Below are positions 35,191 through 48,188 of a DNA stretch of 64,000 bases, piece by piece. The stretch is from Perca fluviatilis. Lineage: Eukaryota > Chordata > Actinopteri > Perciformes > Percidae. The translations under genes were made by a program, and so were the position numbers. Within the stretch, counting starts at the first letter, position 1; every line of letters begins with the position of its first letter. The notes beneath the pieces were generated by a model that worked only from the letters and a program-made list of their open reading frames with translations, had not been told where the DNA came from and did not search any database. The DNA is taken from positions 2,169,766 to 2,233,765 of the forward strand of contig NC_053133.1 of the NCBI RefSeq assembly GCF_010015445.1. The letters are read 5' to 3'.

Positions 35191-36383
35191 TCTCATTAGT
35201 GGGAATGCTGTTCAACAGCATTCCAACTATTGTTATTCTGTTCTTTATTAGTGGGAATGCTGTTCAACAGCATTCCAACTATTGTTATCCTGTTCTTTAT
35301 TTATTCTTCATTTTATTATTATTCCGTACGTTTTTTGGCTCTCTGTAACTTCTGCATACTTTCACCTATTTAAACCATTCAACTTTTCAAATGTTCAGCT
35401 CTTTCAGCTAATGATGGGACTTCTTCAACTTTTTTTCTACTATTTATACTTTTTAAAATATTCAGCTTTTTAACACTTTTTTTTTTACATTAAAGTCAAT
35501 GAGAGCAGCCTTCAAATCCTTCAAATCCTCTTCCGCTCCCAAAATTTTCAGCTCCTTCATACTTTCACCTACAGATGCCAAACAAACTTTAAAATGTTCA
35601 CAAAATATTCAGCTATCCAAACGTATCTTTTCAGTTTGATATCTTTTACAGTTTTTGTGAAACAGCTGTTTAAGTTTAGTGATTATTTCAGGAAATTTTA
35701 TCGATTAAACAGGGTGTGTATTGCGCTTGCTTAGAGTGGATGACATCACAGCTAGAGGGTGAAGCTTCGAAAAAATTATCTTAGTTCCTTGTCTGTAAAC
35801 TGCTCTCACGCCCACAATATTTACTTGTCATACACAATTCATACATCAAAACGTAGGTATTTTTGTCTAGTTTCAGAAAATCTGCTCAGTGTTGTGATAC
35901 GCCTTTTACTTTTGGCTGGTTGAGCTTCCAAACGACAAGAGTAACACAACTCCCGTCATCTCACTCTCCTGTATAACTTTCTTTGCATTTCCCAACGACG
36001 CACTAACGCGCGAACCACTTTTTAACGCGCTGATGTACGACATTTTTATGTTTATCCATATAACTTTTATACCATTACGTGCACAAAGGCCTTGTGGTGC
36101 TCAGGATGACGTCATTTGACCGATAGCAGTAATAGTTTGGGCAGTCTGAGGCTTTGTTTGAGAGCTTGCTCTCAGTGTCTGAAGTGCTGCGGTGGGCTAC
36201 AGGAGACATTAAGAGCAGGTGCGGTCGTGAATAGATCAAAGAGATGTTTATAAACATGGCCCCCAGGCCCTTAGTAACCATGACAACCCTTTCACAGACA
36301 GTCTACTGATTACTCCAGGCTTGCTGTAGGAGTCAACTAACTAGACTAACTATGATCATCAGGCTAGATCATTTGTGTTCCAC

Positions 36384-36384
36384 T

Positions 36385-36431
<47 letters not shown>

Positions 36432-36726
36432 CCTTATCTGTCTGTGTCTCCCTCCCTCCCTCTGTCTGTATCCCTCCCTCTTGTCTCCCCCTCTTTCTCT
36501 ATGCCTCCCTCCTTCCTTCTTTCTCTTTTCTCTGTCTTCCTCCCTCCTCTCTTCCCCTCCTTCCTTCCTTTAGTCTCTCTCCCCTTTTTTTCCCCCTCTG
36601 TCTCTCCCCTCCCTCCATCCTTCTCAAACTCTCTCCTTCCATCACTCCTTCTCTGTCTGTCTCTCTCTCTCCCTCCCTTCCTCTCTCTCACTCCCTCTCT
36701 CCCTTCCTCCTTCTGTCTCTCCCTCC
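36384..36726. repeat. (CTGT)n followed by polypyrimidine tract
   Basis: About twelve CTGT units (36384-36432), then about 290 bases nearly all C and T (CCCTCCCTC, TTCCTTC types). It is able to form triplex DNA in principle. Frames across it are artefacts. Confidence 0.95.
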
Positions 36727-37456
36727 AGGGTCATTTGTGATTTCATCCATGTATATAGCCCGTTTCTTTTCAGCCAATATATCCACCTCTCAGCTCTTTA
36801 GGGTCATGCTTGTTTGTTCTACGCAATGGATATGGCTGATAATAATACAAAGTCTTTAAACTTTCAGCCTTTTTAGTCAAAGTTGCTGTCTTTCTTTTCC
36901 TCTCCTCTCTTTCCTCTCTCTCTCTCCTTCTCTTTTTATTCTCTTTCTCTCCTCTCTCTTCTCTCTTCTCGTCTCTTCTCTCCTGCTCTCCTTTCTTTTC
37001 TCTTTCTCTCCTCTCTTTCCTCTCTTTCTTCTTGTTCAGACCCATTCTTTTCACCTAATATATTTCACATCTCATCTCAGCTAGATTGATGCTTTTTCGT
37101 TCTATGCAGTGTATATATCTGATAATAATAAAAATATTTCTTCTTTCAGCCGTTTCAACTTTCATCTTTAACAGTATTACAGTATTAATTTGTTTCATAT
37201 TTCTGCATATGTGAGTCATTATCAGTTAGAAAATCTACTCAGACCTCACAATGTTCTACATATGTTGGCATTATTCAACCTTTAAAGCAAACAGTTCAGT
37301 TTAGCATAAACTTTGAACTTTATAATGAAATTCATACTTATTAAAACGATTTCCACTTTTTCAACTATTTTCACTACTTCAACTTCTTCTTACGGATTTA
37401 AGCTATTCAACCAGTTTAGCTTTAGCAATTCAGCTGTTCATGTTTTATTTTGCCAA

Positions 37457-37470
37457 CACACACACATAGA

Positions 37471-37517
<47 letters not shown>

Positions 37518-37532
37518 ACACGCACACACAAA

Positions 37533-37576
<44 letters not shown>

Positions 37577-37660
37577 GACACACAGACACACAAACACACA
37601 CGCAAGCACACACAGACACACACACACACATGCAGACATACACAGACACACATACACAAA
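37457..37660. repeat. CA-rich compound microsatellite
   Basis: (CA)n with interspersed CAGA, CACG and CAAA variants, about 200 bp. Confidence 0.95.
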
Positions 37661-38704
37661 GCATGTTTATAAACACATCACAGACACTTAGTAGCCATGA
37701 CAACCCTTTCACAGACAGTCAAACTTTAAGCCTTTTTAGTCAATTTTACTCAAAGTTGCTCTCTTTCTAATTTTTTCTATCTTTCCTCTCTTTCTTCTCT
37801 CCTCTCTTTCCTTTCTCTCTCTTCTTTATTCTTTCTCTCCTCTCTTTATTCTCTTTCTCTCCTCTCTCTTCTCTTCTCTCCTCTCTCCTGCTCTTCTTTC
37901 TTCTCTCTTTCTATCCTTGTCTCTTTCCTCTCTTTCTTCTTGTTCAGCCCCAGTTTTTTCACCTAATATATTTCACATCTCATCTCAGCTAGATTGATGC
38001 TTTTTCGTTCTATGCAGTGTATATATCTGATAATAATAAAAATATTTCTTCTTTCAGCCTTTTCAACTTTCATCTTTAACAGTATTACAGTATTAATGTG
38101 TTTCATATTTCTTCATATGTGAGTCATTATCAGTTAGAAAATCTACTCAGACCTCACAATGTTCTACATATCTTGTCATTATTCAATCTTCAAAGCAAAC
38201 AGTTCAGTTTAGCATAAACTTTGAACTTTTTAATGAAATTCATACTTATTAAAACGATTTCCGCTTTTTTAACTATTTTCACTACTTCAACTTCTTCTTA
38301 CGGATTTAAGCTATTCAACCAGTTTAGCTTTAGCAATTGAGCTATTCAGCATTCCCACGCATTTTCTGCAGGAAATGCATTTTCTAGTTAAACTTAAAAT
38401 TCCCTTAGTATAGCAGGTGTTTTAATTTTCCTTATACCCTCCAGAGCTTAAACAAAGTGTATACACTTACAGATACGTGTTTATTACAAGCAAAGCTACA
38501 TATTGCTCTGAACTGGGAAAAAAGTGATAAGCCAAACACAGTTGGTGCATTGTATGGTATTAAAATATCATAAACTTTGTGAGGCAAAGGCAAAGTTGAG
38601 TGTTGATGAGGAAATCTGGAACTATTTCATCTTTATTCACAAGCCAGTGCTGCTGATAACGTCTTGGTTTTTCTCTTTAGAATAAATTGGGTGTATGTAA
38701 CAGG

Positions 38705-40996
38705 CAAAGGTGGAAAAAGTACTAAAATATTGTACTCAAGTAAAAGTACAAATACTTTGATTAAACATTACTCAAGTACAAGTAAAAATACCTATCTGAA
38801 AAATGACTCAAGTAAAAGTAATAAGTAACTCATTTAAAATGTACTTTAATCAAAAGTTACTTAGTTACATTTTTTTTTAAACTGTAAAATGGTGGGGGGG
38901 GCAATCTCTCCCATGTAGGGAAAATAGGACAAGGGGTCATAAATCCAAATTTTTTTGTTTTTAATTAAAGACAAATCTATACAAGGGTATAAACATCAAT
39001 ACATCTATACAAATGTATACACATGTAATAACAACATAACCCATGTCACATGTTATTTAAGACCCTTCGAAAGATATAATGTGCAATTTTAGTTCGGACC
39101 ATCCCATAAAATGTTTTCAAACAATCAATTGAAAGTAAAAGTACCATACATTGTTAGTTCTGAGGGCCATCCTTCTTTTCTTCACAAACAAACAACAATT
39201 ATAATGCAAATCAAGGCCAAATCACGTGTTTTTCGCCATAAATGGGTTAGACCCATAGACTGTTAATTACAGTATCTCACAAGTGAGTACACCCCTCACA
39301 TTTTAGTAAATATTTCATTATATCTTTTAATGGGACAACACTGAAGAAATTACACATTGCTACAATGTAAAGTATGAAGTGTACAGCTTGTATAACAGTG
39401 TAAATGTGCTGTCCCCTCAAAATAACTCAACACAAGCCATTAATGTCTAAACCGCTGGACACTAAAGTCAGTCCACCCCTATGTTAAATTCCCATAGAGG
39501 CAGGCAGATGTTTATTATAAAGGCCAGTTATTTCATGGATCCAGGATACTATGCATCCTGATAAAGTTCCCTTGGCCTTTGGAATTAACCCCACATCATC
39601 ACATACCCTTCACCATACCTAGAGATTGGCATGGGGTACTTTCCATAAAATCATCTCTCAATGCAAATCAAACCAGCTATTAGGCTAACTGAAATAAAAC
39701 CATGCCAATCTCTAGGTATGGTGAAGGGTATGTGATGATGGGGGGAGGGGGGGGCTATTTTAATTCTAAAGGCCAAGGGAACTTTATCAGGATGCATAGT
39801 ATCCTGGATCCATGAAATAACCGGCCCTTTAAAATAAACATCTGCCTGCCTTATGGGAATTCTAAATAGGAGTGTAGGTTTTAGTGTCCAGCGGAGACAT
39901 AAATCGCTGTGTTTGTTGAGAGTTATTTTGAGGGGACAGCACATTTACACTGTTATACAAGCTGTACACTTCATACTTTACATTGGAGCAACGTGTAATT
40001 GCTTCAGTGTTGTCCCATTAAAAGATATAATGAAATAGTTACTAAAATATGAGGGGTGTACTCACTTTTGTGAGATACTGTATATAAACAGACCCTAATG
40101 TTCACAGCCCAGACTATAGCAGCTAGCTTCTACACACCTAAGAAGCCCATATGAGCTAATTAGATGTATGTGAATTCATTTAGCCAGTCTCCTACATACA
40201 GTACGTTGTCCTGGCAGGAGTGGGTAATTCATTTTCCCAAGGGGCCACATGAGAAACAGGGACTGTTGTGGAGGGTCGAACCAATAGGCTAAACTTAATT
40301 CTGCTCAATATTAATTTTATATCAGGCGACACGTTCTCAAACGTCTCTTTTTTTCTCTGGGAATATTAGCTCAGCAGAGTCCACCAAACACTCTTTAATA
40401 AACTCTCCTTCAGAAAATGGCTTACTGTTTTGGCGACTTTGTAGTTTGTCACAAAGCTGGTCCTGACTGCTGCATCCCTGGATGACTTGTTGCTTTTGCA
40501 GCATAATTATCTAGCCAAGCTTCAGATGTCGGTGCGCACTCTGCATCAGTCAAGTCATTTTTGAGGGATAACAGCTGATTTACGTCCCTGCTCACGTCTC
40601 CCACTCAGTTCCAGGCAGGTTCCAGGTCCGACATCCATGGGTCCGACGGTGCAGTTCTTCTTCTACTTCTTTTTAATTGCGACTTACAACCAGAGAAGAA
40701 GAAGCTGCATACGTTCGCGCAAAATAAAGAATGCTGCTGCATTCAGGGTGCATACAGTCTATGGTCTGGTGTAGTCATTCAGGGCTCGATATTTTTTCTT
40801 CCTTTCGTCTTTTTTTTTTTTTTACTCAGTAACGGATGGGATTTATAATGTAGCGAAATACAATCCTTCACTCCAAATGTAATCAAGTACATTTTAAAAT
40901 ACCGATTTTAAAAACTACTTAAAAAATACAAAATACACAAAAAAACTACTCAATACAGTAACGTGAGTAAATGTATTTCGTTACTTTCCACCTTTG
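38705..40996. mobile_element. hAT-type non-autonomous transposon with perfect 8-bp target duplication
   Basis: The ends CAAAGGTGGAAA and inverted TTTCCACCTTTG are flanked by GTAACAGG on both sides (38697-38704 and 40997-41004). The subterminal text is full of CAAGTAAAAGTA-like words, typical of this very common fish hAT group. There is no transposase. It contains the palindromic element 39270-40080. Confidence 0.95.
39270..40080. mobile_element. near-palindromic Tc1/mariner-type MITE nested in the hAT element
   Basis: The left half CAGTATCTCACAAGTGAGTA onward is matched inverted by the right half ending TACTCACTTTTGTGAGATAC then TG. TA flanks both ends (39268-39269 and 40081-40082). The arms are about 400 bp each and cover almost the whole 811 bp, including a small central inverted pair around the G-rich 39738-39755. 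It could fold into a very long hairpin. Confidence 0.9.
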
Positions 40997-41546
40997 GTAA
41001 CAGGAGAGAAGGATGGGGGAAATGAGGGGAATTGGAGGGACTGGGAGTTTTACAACATGCTGCTGGATACTGTAAGTGCTGTTCAAAGATATACATGATG
41101 GAAAAGGCATGGGTATTTTTTGGAACAATTGATAATAAAAAGACAGACAGCTGACAGTATTCTCCATGTGTAGAAACTGGTTACTGACCAGTCCATTGGA
41201 CCTGAACTGTACTGAAAAAGATTTCATCAAACAGTGAGAGTAAACTCCAACTTAAAGAAAACTGCTCGCACATATAGTTGTTTTCATTTTCTTTAAACAT
41301 ACAAACAACATATTTCAATGCATAATAGGTCTTAGTTGGATTGTATCATAGGTCCTTTAATATTACTGTACAGTAGAATGATGACTAAGGACTACAGAAC
41401 AATGTGTACATCAACATTTTTACAACAATCCATCCAACGATCTGTCCTTCCCAAAATTCACGAACCATCACCCAGCTGGCTTTCAGTGTGGCGCTCCCAC
41501 TCGGCTTGGTGTTCATACTCGCCCTGACACGCACGCGCGCACACAC

Positions 41547-41600
<54 letters not shown>

Positions 41601-42744
41601 AAAGACAGATAAAAGACAGACATCCAGTGTCTCTAAAGCATGTTATCTTCATTTGGAAATGTCTCTGAACAGCATGGCTTAATACACGTTGAATTTCATA
41701 TTTGAACTGTATTTAAAAATGTTTTATATTGAATATACTGCCAATGTATAGAAAGTTATTTGAAATGCATGTATAACATTAAAAATACATAAACCACAAT
41801 CCCAACAGCAGTCAGAAGATGGAGCATCAGATGAGAAACGAGAAAACTTGTAGTGCCAGTTCATATGCACAAGTGTGTGTGTGAGAGCGACCACACGCTT
41901 TCCAAGATTGATCACTGTAACGACCAAATCCGTCAGACGTGATGTCTGCCGGAGTGTAGTGCTGGGAGGGGAATATGAGCTGGTGGGGGATGTTCTGTAT
42001 AGTATTTGGCTACATCCAATTAACTAACGCAATCAGCCATGTTGATGAATGGATTAGCACATAATTGCTTCAGAGGTGGGATCCGTGATTGAATTATTCA
42101 TGCTGGGCAAAGGCAAACGTATGTTTCGCTAAGATTAGCAGTGTATGTCTGCCTAGTGTTAATGGAAAGTGACTGAGAAATTGTATTGAGGGAGGAAGAG
42201 ACAGACATGATGGTTGAGTGTTACAGTCGCTTACTGAGCTGCTTTCTATAGGGTAAAACTTTCAGTGATGTTACAGCAGGTATTTTTCGTGGGTGCTTTC
42301 CAAAGACTGACCAGCACAACGCCAGTTTGAGCTGGGTGGGCATGGTATCATGTACTATTTCGGTTTGGTACATAAACCAGCACAAGCCTAAGTCTGCTTA
42401 TGTCAGTTGACCTAAATGATGGCTAGTGCCGCAAGTAAACAAAATACCACATGTACCTAAAGGCTGGTAAGACAATAGAGACAGTAAGCACATGCTGTGT
42501 ATTTAACACGGCTTGTTAGCACTGAATCCAAATGGAGAAAGTCAAGTACTCTCAGTCATCTCTTTAAAGTTGCCAAAAGATGAAATGCAAGTTTCATAGT
42601 TTACATACGACCTAACAGACAGTGGATTATGTAACGGCACAACTTGACCTTAAAAAGTAGTGTTACTATAGCATCTGCAACACTACCTGCAGTGGTTTTA
42701 TTTTCAGCTTATATATCATATATATTTTCTGCTAATATAATTTA
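40997..42744. other. non-coding, no gene recognised
   Basis: Only a (CA)n microsatellite (41535-41600) stands out. No exon or RNA gene seen. Confidence 0.5.
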
Positions 42745-42773
42745 TTCGGTATACCAAGGCTAGGTATACCGAA
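42745..42773. repeat. perfect hairpin, 11-bp stem, 7-nt loop
   Basis: TTCGGTATACC (42745-42755) and its exact reverse complement GGTATACCGAA (42763-42773) around AAGGCTA. Confidence 0.85.
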
Positions 42774-42998
42774 GGGGGAACATCTGAGGTTGCAAGGAGG
42801 TGCTTGGAAAGATTGTGTCATGCCCAGCTCTCAATCCTAGGTCATGTTTTCAGTTTTCTTTCACATCCACTTACTTTCCTCACTTCCTGTTTTATTTTGA
42901 AATTCACCCTGTGTTTGTGTTGCAAGTCCCTTTCCTTGCGGTCTTTGTCTGCCTTCCCGCCTTGTGTGATCACCTTCCCAGCCCTAAAGTCTTGCACC

Positions 42999-44436
42999 CA
43001 GGGCCGGTTCTAGCCCTTTGGTTGTCCTAGGTGAGATTGAGTTTTGCGCCCCCCTCCCCCCCAGTCTTGCATTATCAGATCTCCACAGCGCTGTGTCAGC
43101 AATAGAGTAGCAATGTATGTTCATTTTAGTTTCTAGCTTCCATGTTCGTTAGATGGCACCAACATTTGGTCTAATCATAACTGGTCTGGCAACCCAAAGG
43201 CCAGTTTTTTGTTTCCAGATTTGTGTGCATGGTGACTTATGATGGGGAAGGGTCTGGGGGTACACCCCCTGAAAATTTTGAGCATTAAATACTTCATTTC
43301 CTGCATTCTGGTGAATATTTATGCACTTTATTTATTTTTATTTTTTTTACCTTTTTCTGAATCAATTTATGCTGGAAATATCTTTATCTAAAGGGAAACA
43401 TAGATTACAATCCAAATATAAAAACATAATGGAATATTTTGCAGTAAGGCTCTCAGGCATTCTGTATTACTTTCATCTATTTATTCTCCTTTGGATCGAT
43501 GTTTCTAATTATATCTGAGTCAGCACACATGTAGCCTAGCATCATTTACTCTTCCCACTTTTGCTTCTTTTGTTGAGGAAGTAACCACCTTAAATGTGCA
43601 TATTAAAATGATTCACCTGAATGATGTATGAATTCATTTTTATGAATTAATAAACCCCTGGACTGTAATATTTCAGATGTGTTTGAGCAAGATTTCTGCT
43701 CATGTTCAAAACTTTGTGCACATTCAAAATACAGTATATCTCATCTGTGTTCTCTGAGGTTTGGAGGAGTTGTGATATTGTGAGAAAAATAAAGTGATAA
43801 TGCAATAGACTATTACAAGAATAAAGTCACTATATTTCAGAAAATAATCCATCTGCACCATAGTCTGCTGTGCATTACGTGATTGCTCTGTTGATACGGT
43901 AGATCTCAGACCTGCTGCCAGACACAGAGCCCCGTTTGGGACGCTGGTCTTTGAATGAGACAGTTTAGGGAAGTGGCTGTAGGCTACGCTGCTCTACATC
44001 GGAGGTGGAAACACAAAACTACGCAGAAATAGGGACACATCTGCCGCAGCATGCCCACAGCAGAGCGCGTCCATTATAAACCTGAAGCTGCACAGACCAG
44101 GGAAGGCGCGCTGCAGCAGCTCCGTGTCTGTGCCGCTGCTCGTCTCTGTTTTTACAGCGAGTGAGGGACACTAAGCGACGCACAGGTCTGCTTCAGAGCT
44201 CCGTGTGTTTGAGTCTGACCCGTAGACTGGAAACGTCGCATAATGAAAGGTTGACAAGTAAACGTGTGGCTGAGGGGGCGCCATAGGATGATCATGTTTA
44301 ATAAACACGTTTTATTTTGCTTGTCATTCATAATTCTATTATTAATGGGAAGTAGACCTAAGGGCGACACGGCGCCCCCAACACTTTTGACGCCCTAGGC
44401 AATCGCCTAGGTCGCCTATAGCAATCGCCGGGCCTG
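42999..44436. mobile_element. hAT-type transposon with perfect 8-bp target duplication
   Basis: The left end CAGGGCCGGTTCTAG and the right end, inverted, CAGGCCCGGCGATTG are flanked by CTTGCACC on both sides (42991-42998 and 44437-44444). It is 1438 bp. Subterminal CGCCTAGG words occur on the right. No transposase frame is seen. Confidence 0.92.
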
Positions 44437-44444
44437 CTTGCACC

Positions 44445-46104
44445 TGTGTCTAATTGTCTCCCCCCCCCCCGTGTATATATTCACTCTGCCAGTTCGTCTT
44501 ATACCTTTGAGTTTAGTGTTTTTTTTGGATACCGTTGCTGGATTAACCTTTTTGTACTGCCTGCCTGTGTTTTTTGGAGACCATTGCCTGTTTTGTTTTG
44601 TCCCATGGTGTACAATAAATACTTTGTATTGTCTGTTCGCCCCTCCTGACAGATTGTGGAGAAGGTCAACTAATTTGAGAAAAACAGAACATTGTAAATT
44701 GAGTAAAACGTGTCTCCAAATATTTGTGTTTAGATGGAACATAGACACACAAATAGGATTTCAGATTGGTGTGATGCTGGTCTTTAGAATTTTCATTGTC
44801 CCAAGAACAAATAAACTCCCACTGACAACAGGCTGATAGCACCAGACACACCTTACATCAAACTAACTGATTTGTAACACTTAAACACCTGCTCTGCTGT
44901 GATTGAAAGTAGATTAAAAACTAGTTAGCAAGGGACGACAGACGTCAAAATAACTACAGGTAACGGATTAATGGTTGATGTGTTCAGCTTCTGGAACTGC
45001 AAATGGTAGTAGTGGAAATGCAACCTTAACCAAATCTACTGAAAAAAGAAAAAAAGTGACCAGGCTTAAATGCTGACAATTCCAGGGCCACAGTAGAAAT
45101 ATTCACTTTATCATGATCAATAGTGTTAAATCCCTTTACCTGAACCCATCTGGAACATGACAGGTGGTGTTGATGAAGGGCTACTACATCTTAGTTGAAG
45201 GTTGGGAACCACTGAGCTAGTGTAACAGCCTACATCTACCTGCCCACTCATGTGCCACCTTCACTCCATTTCAGTGGGTTTCCACCTTTAACAGGCAGCA
45301 CACTGACCACTGCTCATTTTGAACACCTGCTGTGACATCACTGATTGGGGTGTGGCCCCAGGGTTCTGTTCTTTATACTTTAAGTGGATAACTGAACTAA
45401 ATGGATTTCTAAGTTCTTTAAAGCTGGCTTAGTTTGTAATTGGAGCTGTTTAAATGTTTAGAAGAACCCAAACCTGAAAAGGTGCACGCAACACATTATA
45501 CGTCAATAGTTTAAGCAAGATGGTGTGCCTTTAATCTGAGATTTTGTCAGGTTTCATTGCACAGTAATAACATGTTAACAGTGTTCCTCAGCTTTAAATT
45601 AGCCACCGTGCCATGTCGGCCACTCATGAGCTCAGTTCTATGATCCCCACATCAGCATGGGAGTGCTGATAATGGTGCTGAATGGAAAACAAACTGTTCT
45701 CACTTTATCCAAAGCTAGTGGCTTTAGAATGATAAGAATCATGTTTGGCTTACATGCTGTTAGTCTATATTCGTTAAGCCACATTTGAAGAAGAGCAGCA
45801 GCAGTTTTCTGTCCATTTAACCCGCTCAAAGGTGTTTTCTCTTTTATTTCACCATCAGTAAAATGAAAATATCATATGAGAAAAGTTGTAAAATACCTTC
45901 TGCAATACACTTCTCGATTTTTCAATCAAGTTCCCTGACTCTCCCTGTTGGGAACATGCCTAGCACTTCCCTGCCATTCCTCTGTGTCTGCTGGGAGCCT
46001 GGAGTGTGTAAACGTGTGCGACGTACAAACATTTTTACATCTATTCAAACTCTGGCTTCTCACACTGACGTGAGAGATGAACATGCAAATCCATTCAGCC
46101 ACAT
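44445..46104. other. sspo 3' flank, non-coding
   Basis: No second gene found. At 45203-45217 GGTTGGGAACCACTG resembles the right end of a hAT MITE, but no left end is present. The possible sspo polyadenylation signal is at 45843. Confidence 0.45.
45843..45848 (-). promoter_or_regulatory. candidate polyadenylation signal of sspo
   Basis: AATAAA on the minus strand about 260 bases after the sspo stop codon, the first canonical hexamer I noticed downstream. Not otherwise tested. Confidence 0.4.
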
Positions 46105-46269
46105 TCATTCTTCCCCACCTTGGCAGCTGGCGCATTCGCAGCTGTGTATGACGGGCAGGACGATGGGCTCGCTCTCTCCACTCTCACACTGAAGGCTGAG
46201 GAAACGGACTGGGTGGTCAGGGTCCAAACGGTAACTACAGCACTTGCAAACTGACTGGAGGTAGGGCTC
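46105..46269 (-). CDS. sspo: sspo terminal exon: cystine knot and stop
   Basis: The last coding exon starts after TCTCTACAG in phase 0. It begins [20 protein letters not shown], passes through VRFLSLQC and [19 protein letters not shown], and stops at TGA (46105-46107). [10 protein letters not shown] and the closing CxCxxC are the C-terminal cystine-knot (CTCK) pattern used for dimerisation in SCO-spondin, mucins and VWF, and this wording matches SCO-spondin. A minus-strand AATAAA lies at 45843-45848. The 4.7-kb intron upstream holds a hAT MITE and several other repeats. Confidence 0.9.
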   Translation of the reverse strand, partial: EPYLQSVCKCCSYRLDPDHPVRFLSLQCESGESEPIVLPVIHSCECASCQGGEE

Positions 46270-47214
46270 CTGTAGAGAAGGAGAGAGGACAAGAGAGAAT
46301 GAATAGATGGAAGAGGAGGAGTGAAGCAAAAGGACGAGAAGAGGTGAAAGGAGAGCCAGAGGGATAAGGTGGAGGGAGCCAATTAGGAGAGGAGAATATG
46401 ATGAGGAGAGGGTGAAATTAGAGGAGGAGGAGGTTATTGGAGAATTATAGAATTTAAAAAAAACATTGGGGGGTTGGAAGTCAAGGAAGAGAGGAAAAAA
46501 GGAGGATGAGTTTAAAGGAGGGGAAATGGTATCAGCAGGATTAATATAGGAGGAGAGAGGAAGCAGATGAAGAAATTAGAACCCCTGACCTATTCAATGA
46601 CAAAATGAGAGAGTGTGGACTAAAGTTTACAGTATTAAGGACAAATAGATTCTAACTTCAATATAGTATATATATATATAGTATATCACACACCAACAGG
46701 CAATACAATATCACCTGAAAATACAAAATCATCAACATCAGACTATAGTTTAAAGCTCCACATGGAAATATTTTCTATATTAACAAAGAATCATATCAAG
46801 ACGTGTAATGTGTAAGGGGTCGCTCACACTGAAGAAGCCACAGAGAATTAGAATCAAACTATGCAGCTCCACAGAGCTTTTTAGCCTCTTTTAGCTAGTT
46901 GGTTACATTGTCCAGCAAATGTGTCTTTCATAAATGTAATTTCAGCCAGCTGTCAGCAAATGAGCTCCGATAAGCCCAATAACCAAACGGCAGACTGCTA
47001 AACATAGTCGAGCAATTAGAAATTGCAATTATTTTGGCCACTTGGGGAAGTGGGGTTAGAAGCTGTAAACACAGCACTGACATGTTATGACTATATAAAG
47101 TGTTAGCAAAGGGTTGCTTATGTATACATCCAGCACACACAGAGCAAGCAGCATTCATTTGGAGACAATGTCTGTCCACTTGTAAGTCCAGTATCACTCT
47201 TCTTTTAGCTCTGT

Positions 47215-47825
47215 TATGGCCGGGACACATATAGCCGAGGGCCGACCGTTGACAGAAAACCCCGTCGATATGATCAGTCACGTCCCCGAGGTCCAAAAAA
47301 CTGCCACAGAACAGACCAAAAGACGAGAGGAGACGAGACGTAATACATCTCTATAACAGCAGGCGGCGCTAATCTGTAATGTTGCCCAAGAAATGAAAAC
47401 CGGCAGCTGATTGGACGAACGCGTCACATGGGTTTGTTTTCTCCGGAAATTCAAAGCCAGACTGTCATGGCGGCCGTTCAGAATACGATCTCATATTGTA
47501 CTAAAATAGTTCACTGGAACATGTTTCTGAAAACATTTTAAGTGAGAAATAGGCCGTGCAGTTCCTGAATCTGTCTTCATTTCAGATCAACAAAGGTCAG
47601 TTTAAAAGATTTTCATCAGATTTTGATAGACTCTAGTCACCTCATTCCGCTCGTCATTTCCGGGTGAGTCCTGACTGCCCTGCCGCCGACTGAACATGTC
47701 AGGTCGGCCAAAATGAACGCCGACAGCCCCTCAGACTGACGACGGCACGGGACACACCGAACAGATTTGAGTCACTGACCTCGCCAGACTGCCCCACGGC
47801 CGATAATCGGCCTGATGTGTCCACC
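47215..47825. repeat. probable old DNA transposon
   Basis: GGCCGGGACACAT at the left and ATGTGTCCACCCTTA at the right form a short imperfect inverted pair. CGGCCGA words inside resemble a known class of fish repeats. The limits are approximate. Confidence 0.4.
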
Positions 47826-48188
47826 CTTAGGGCTTCACAACTCCCCGAGGGAAACATCTGGCTTTTTAGCTGCTCAACTCCACATGTTCACCAGCTTGTT
47901 GCTGTGTCTGTCTGCGTTTGGTGCTGAGCAGTTTGCCTACAGTGGGTTTATCAGTGTTTTATTTTTCACTAAAAACAGCTGTTTTCTGCAGCTGAAAATA
48001 AGAGTAATAAGAGTGAATCAAAACGTTAAAGCTGCAGGCGGTAAAATCAAATCACAGAGCTGAAAGATGCCAAAATGCTTCATAGAGCTGAGGGGAACTG
48101 CAGAGTCAGTTGACAATTATCTGTAGGTTCACTTTTACATTTACAAATATTGCCCATTTTTAAATACAAAATTATTAATTAGTGCAGC

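Larger units (their letters stand above)
36243..38345. repeat. internal tandem duplication, second copy shortened
   Basis: CCATGACAACCCTTTCACAG occurs at about 36279 and 37696. TCAGCTAGATTGATGCTTTT, and several hundred following bases, occurs at about 37077 and 37986. Copy 2 has a smaller pyrimidine block. Confidence 0.9.
35191..38387 (+). mobile_element. large low-complexity interspersed element with hairpin ends, possibly Helitron-like
   Basis: The left end carries two 52-bp tandem units, each with the palindrome GGAATGCTGTT-C-AACAGCATTCC. The right end has a hairpin (GCATTTTCTGCAGGAAATGC, 38359-38378) followed five bases later by CTAG. No terminal inverted repeat exists. A 3' hairpin followed by CTRR is the Helitron hallmark, though the spacing is shorter than usual. 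The body is composed of TTCAACTTTTCA-like text without coding potential, an internal duplication of about 1420 bp (36243 onward repeated from 37663), pyrimidine-rich tracts and CA repeats. I recognise it as a widespread fish repeat but not its class. Confidence 0.5.

Noticed and set aside
37313..37770. Frames in CA, CT and GAAA tracts here and at 36352-36740, 41385-41652, 57400-57815
   Set aside because: Microsatellite translations with no complexity or splice context.
45203..45217. GGTTGGGAACCACTG, like a hAT terminal repeat
   Set aside because: No partner end and no target duplication found nearby. Not listed as a complete element.
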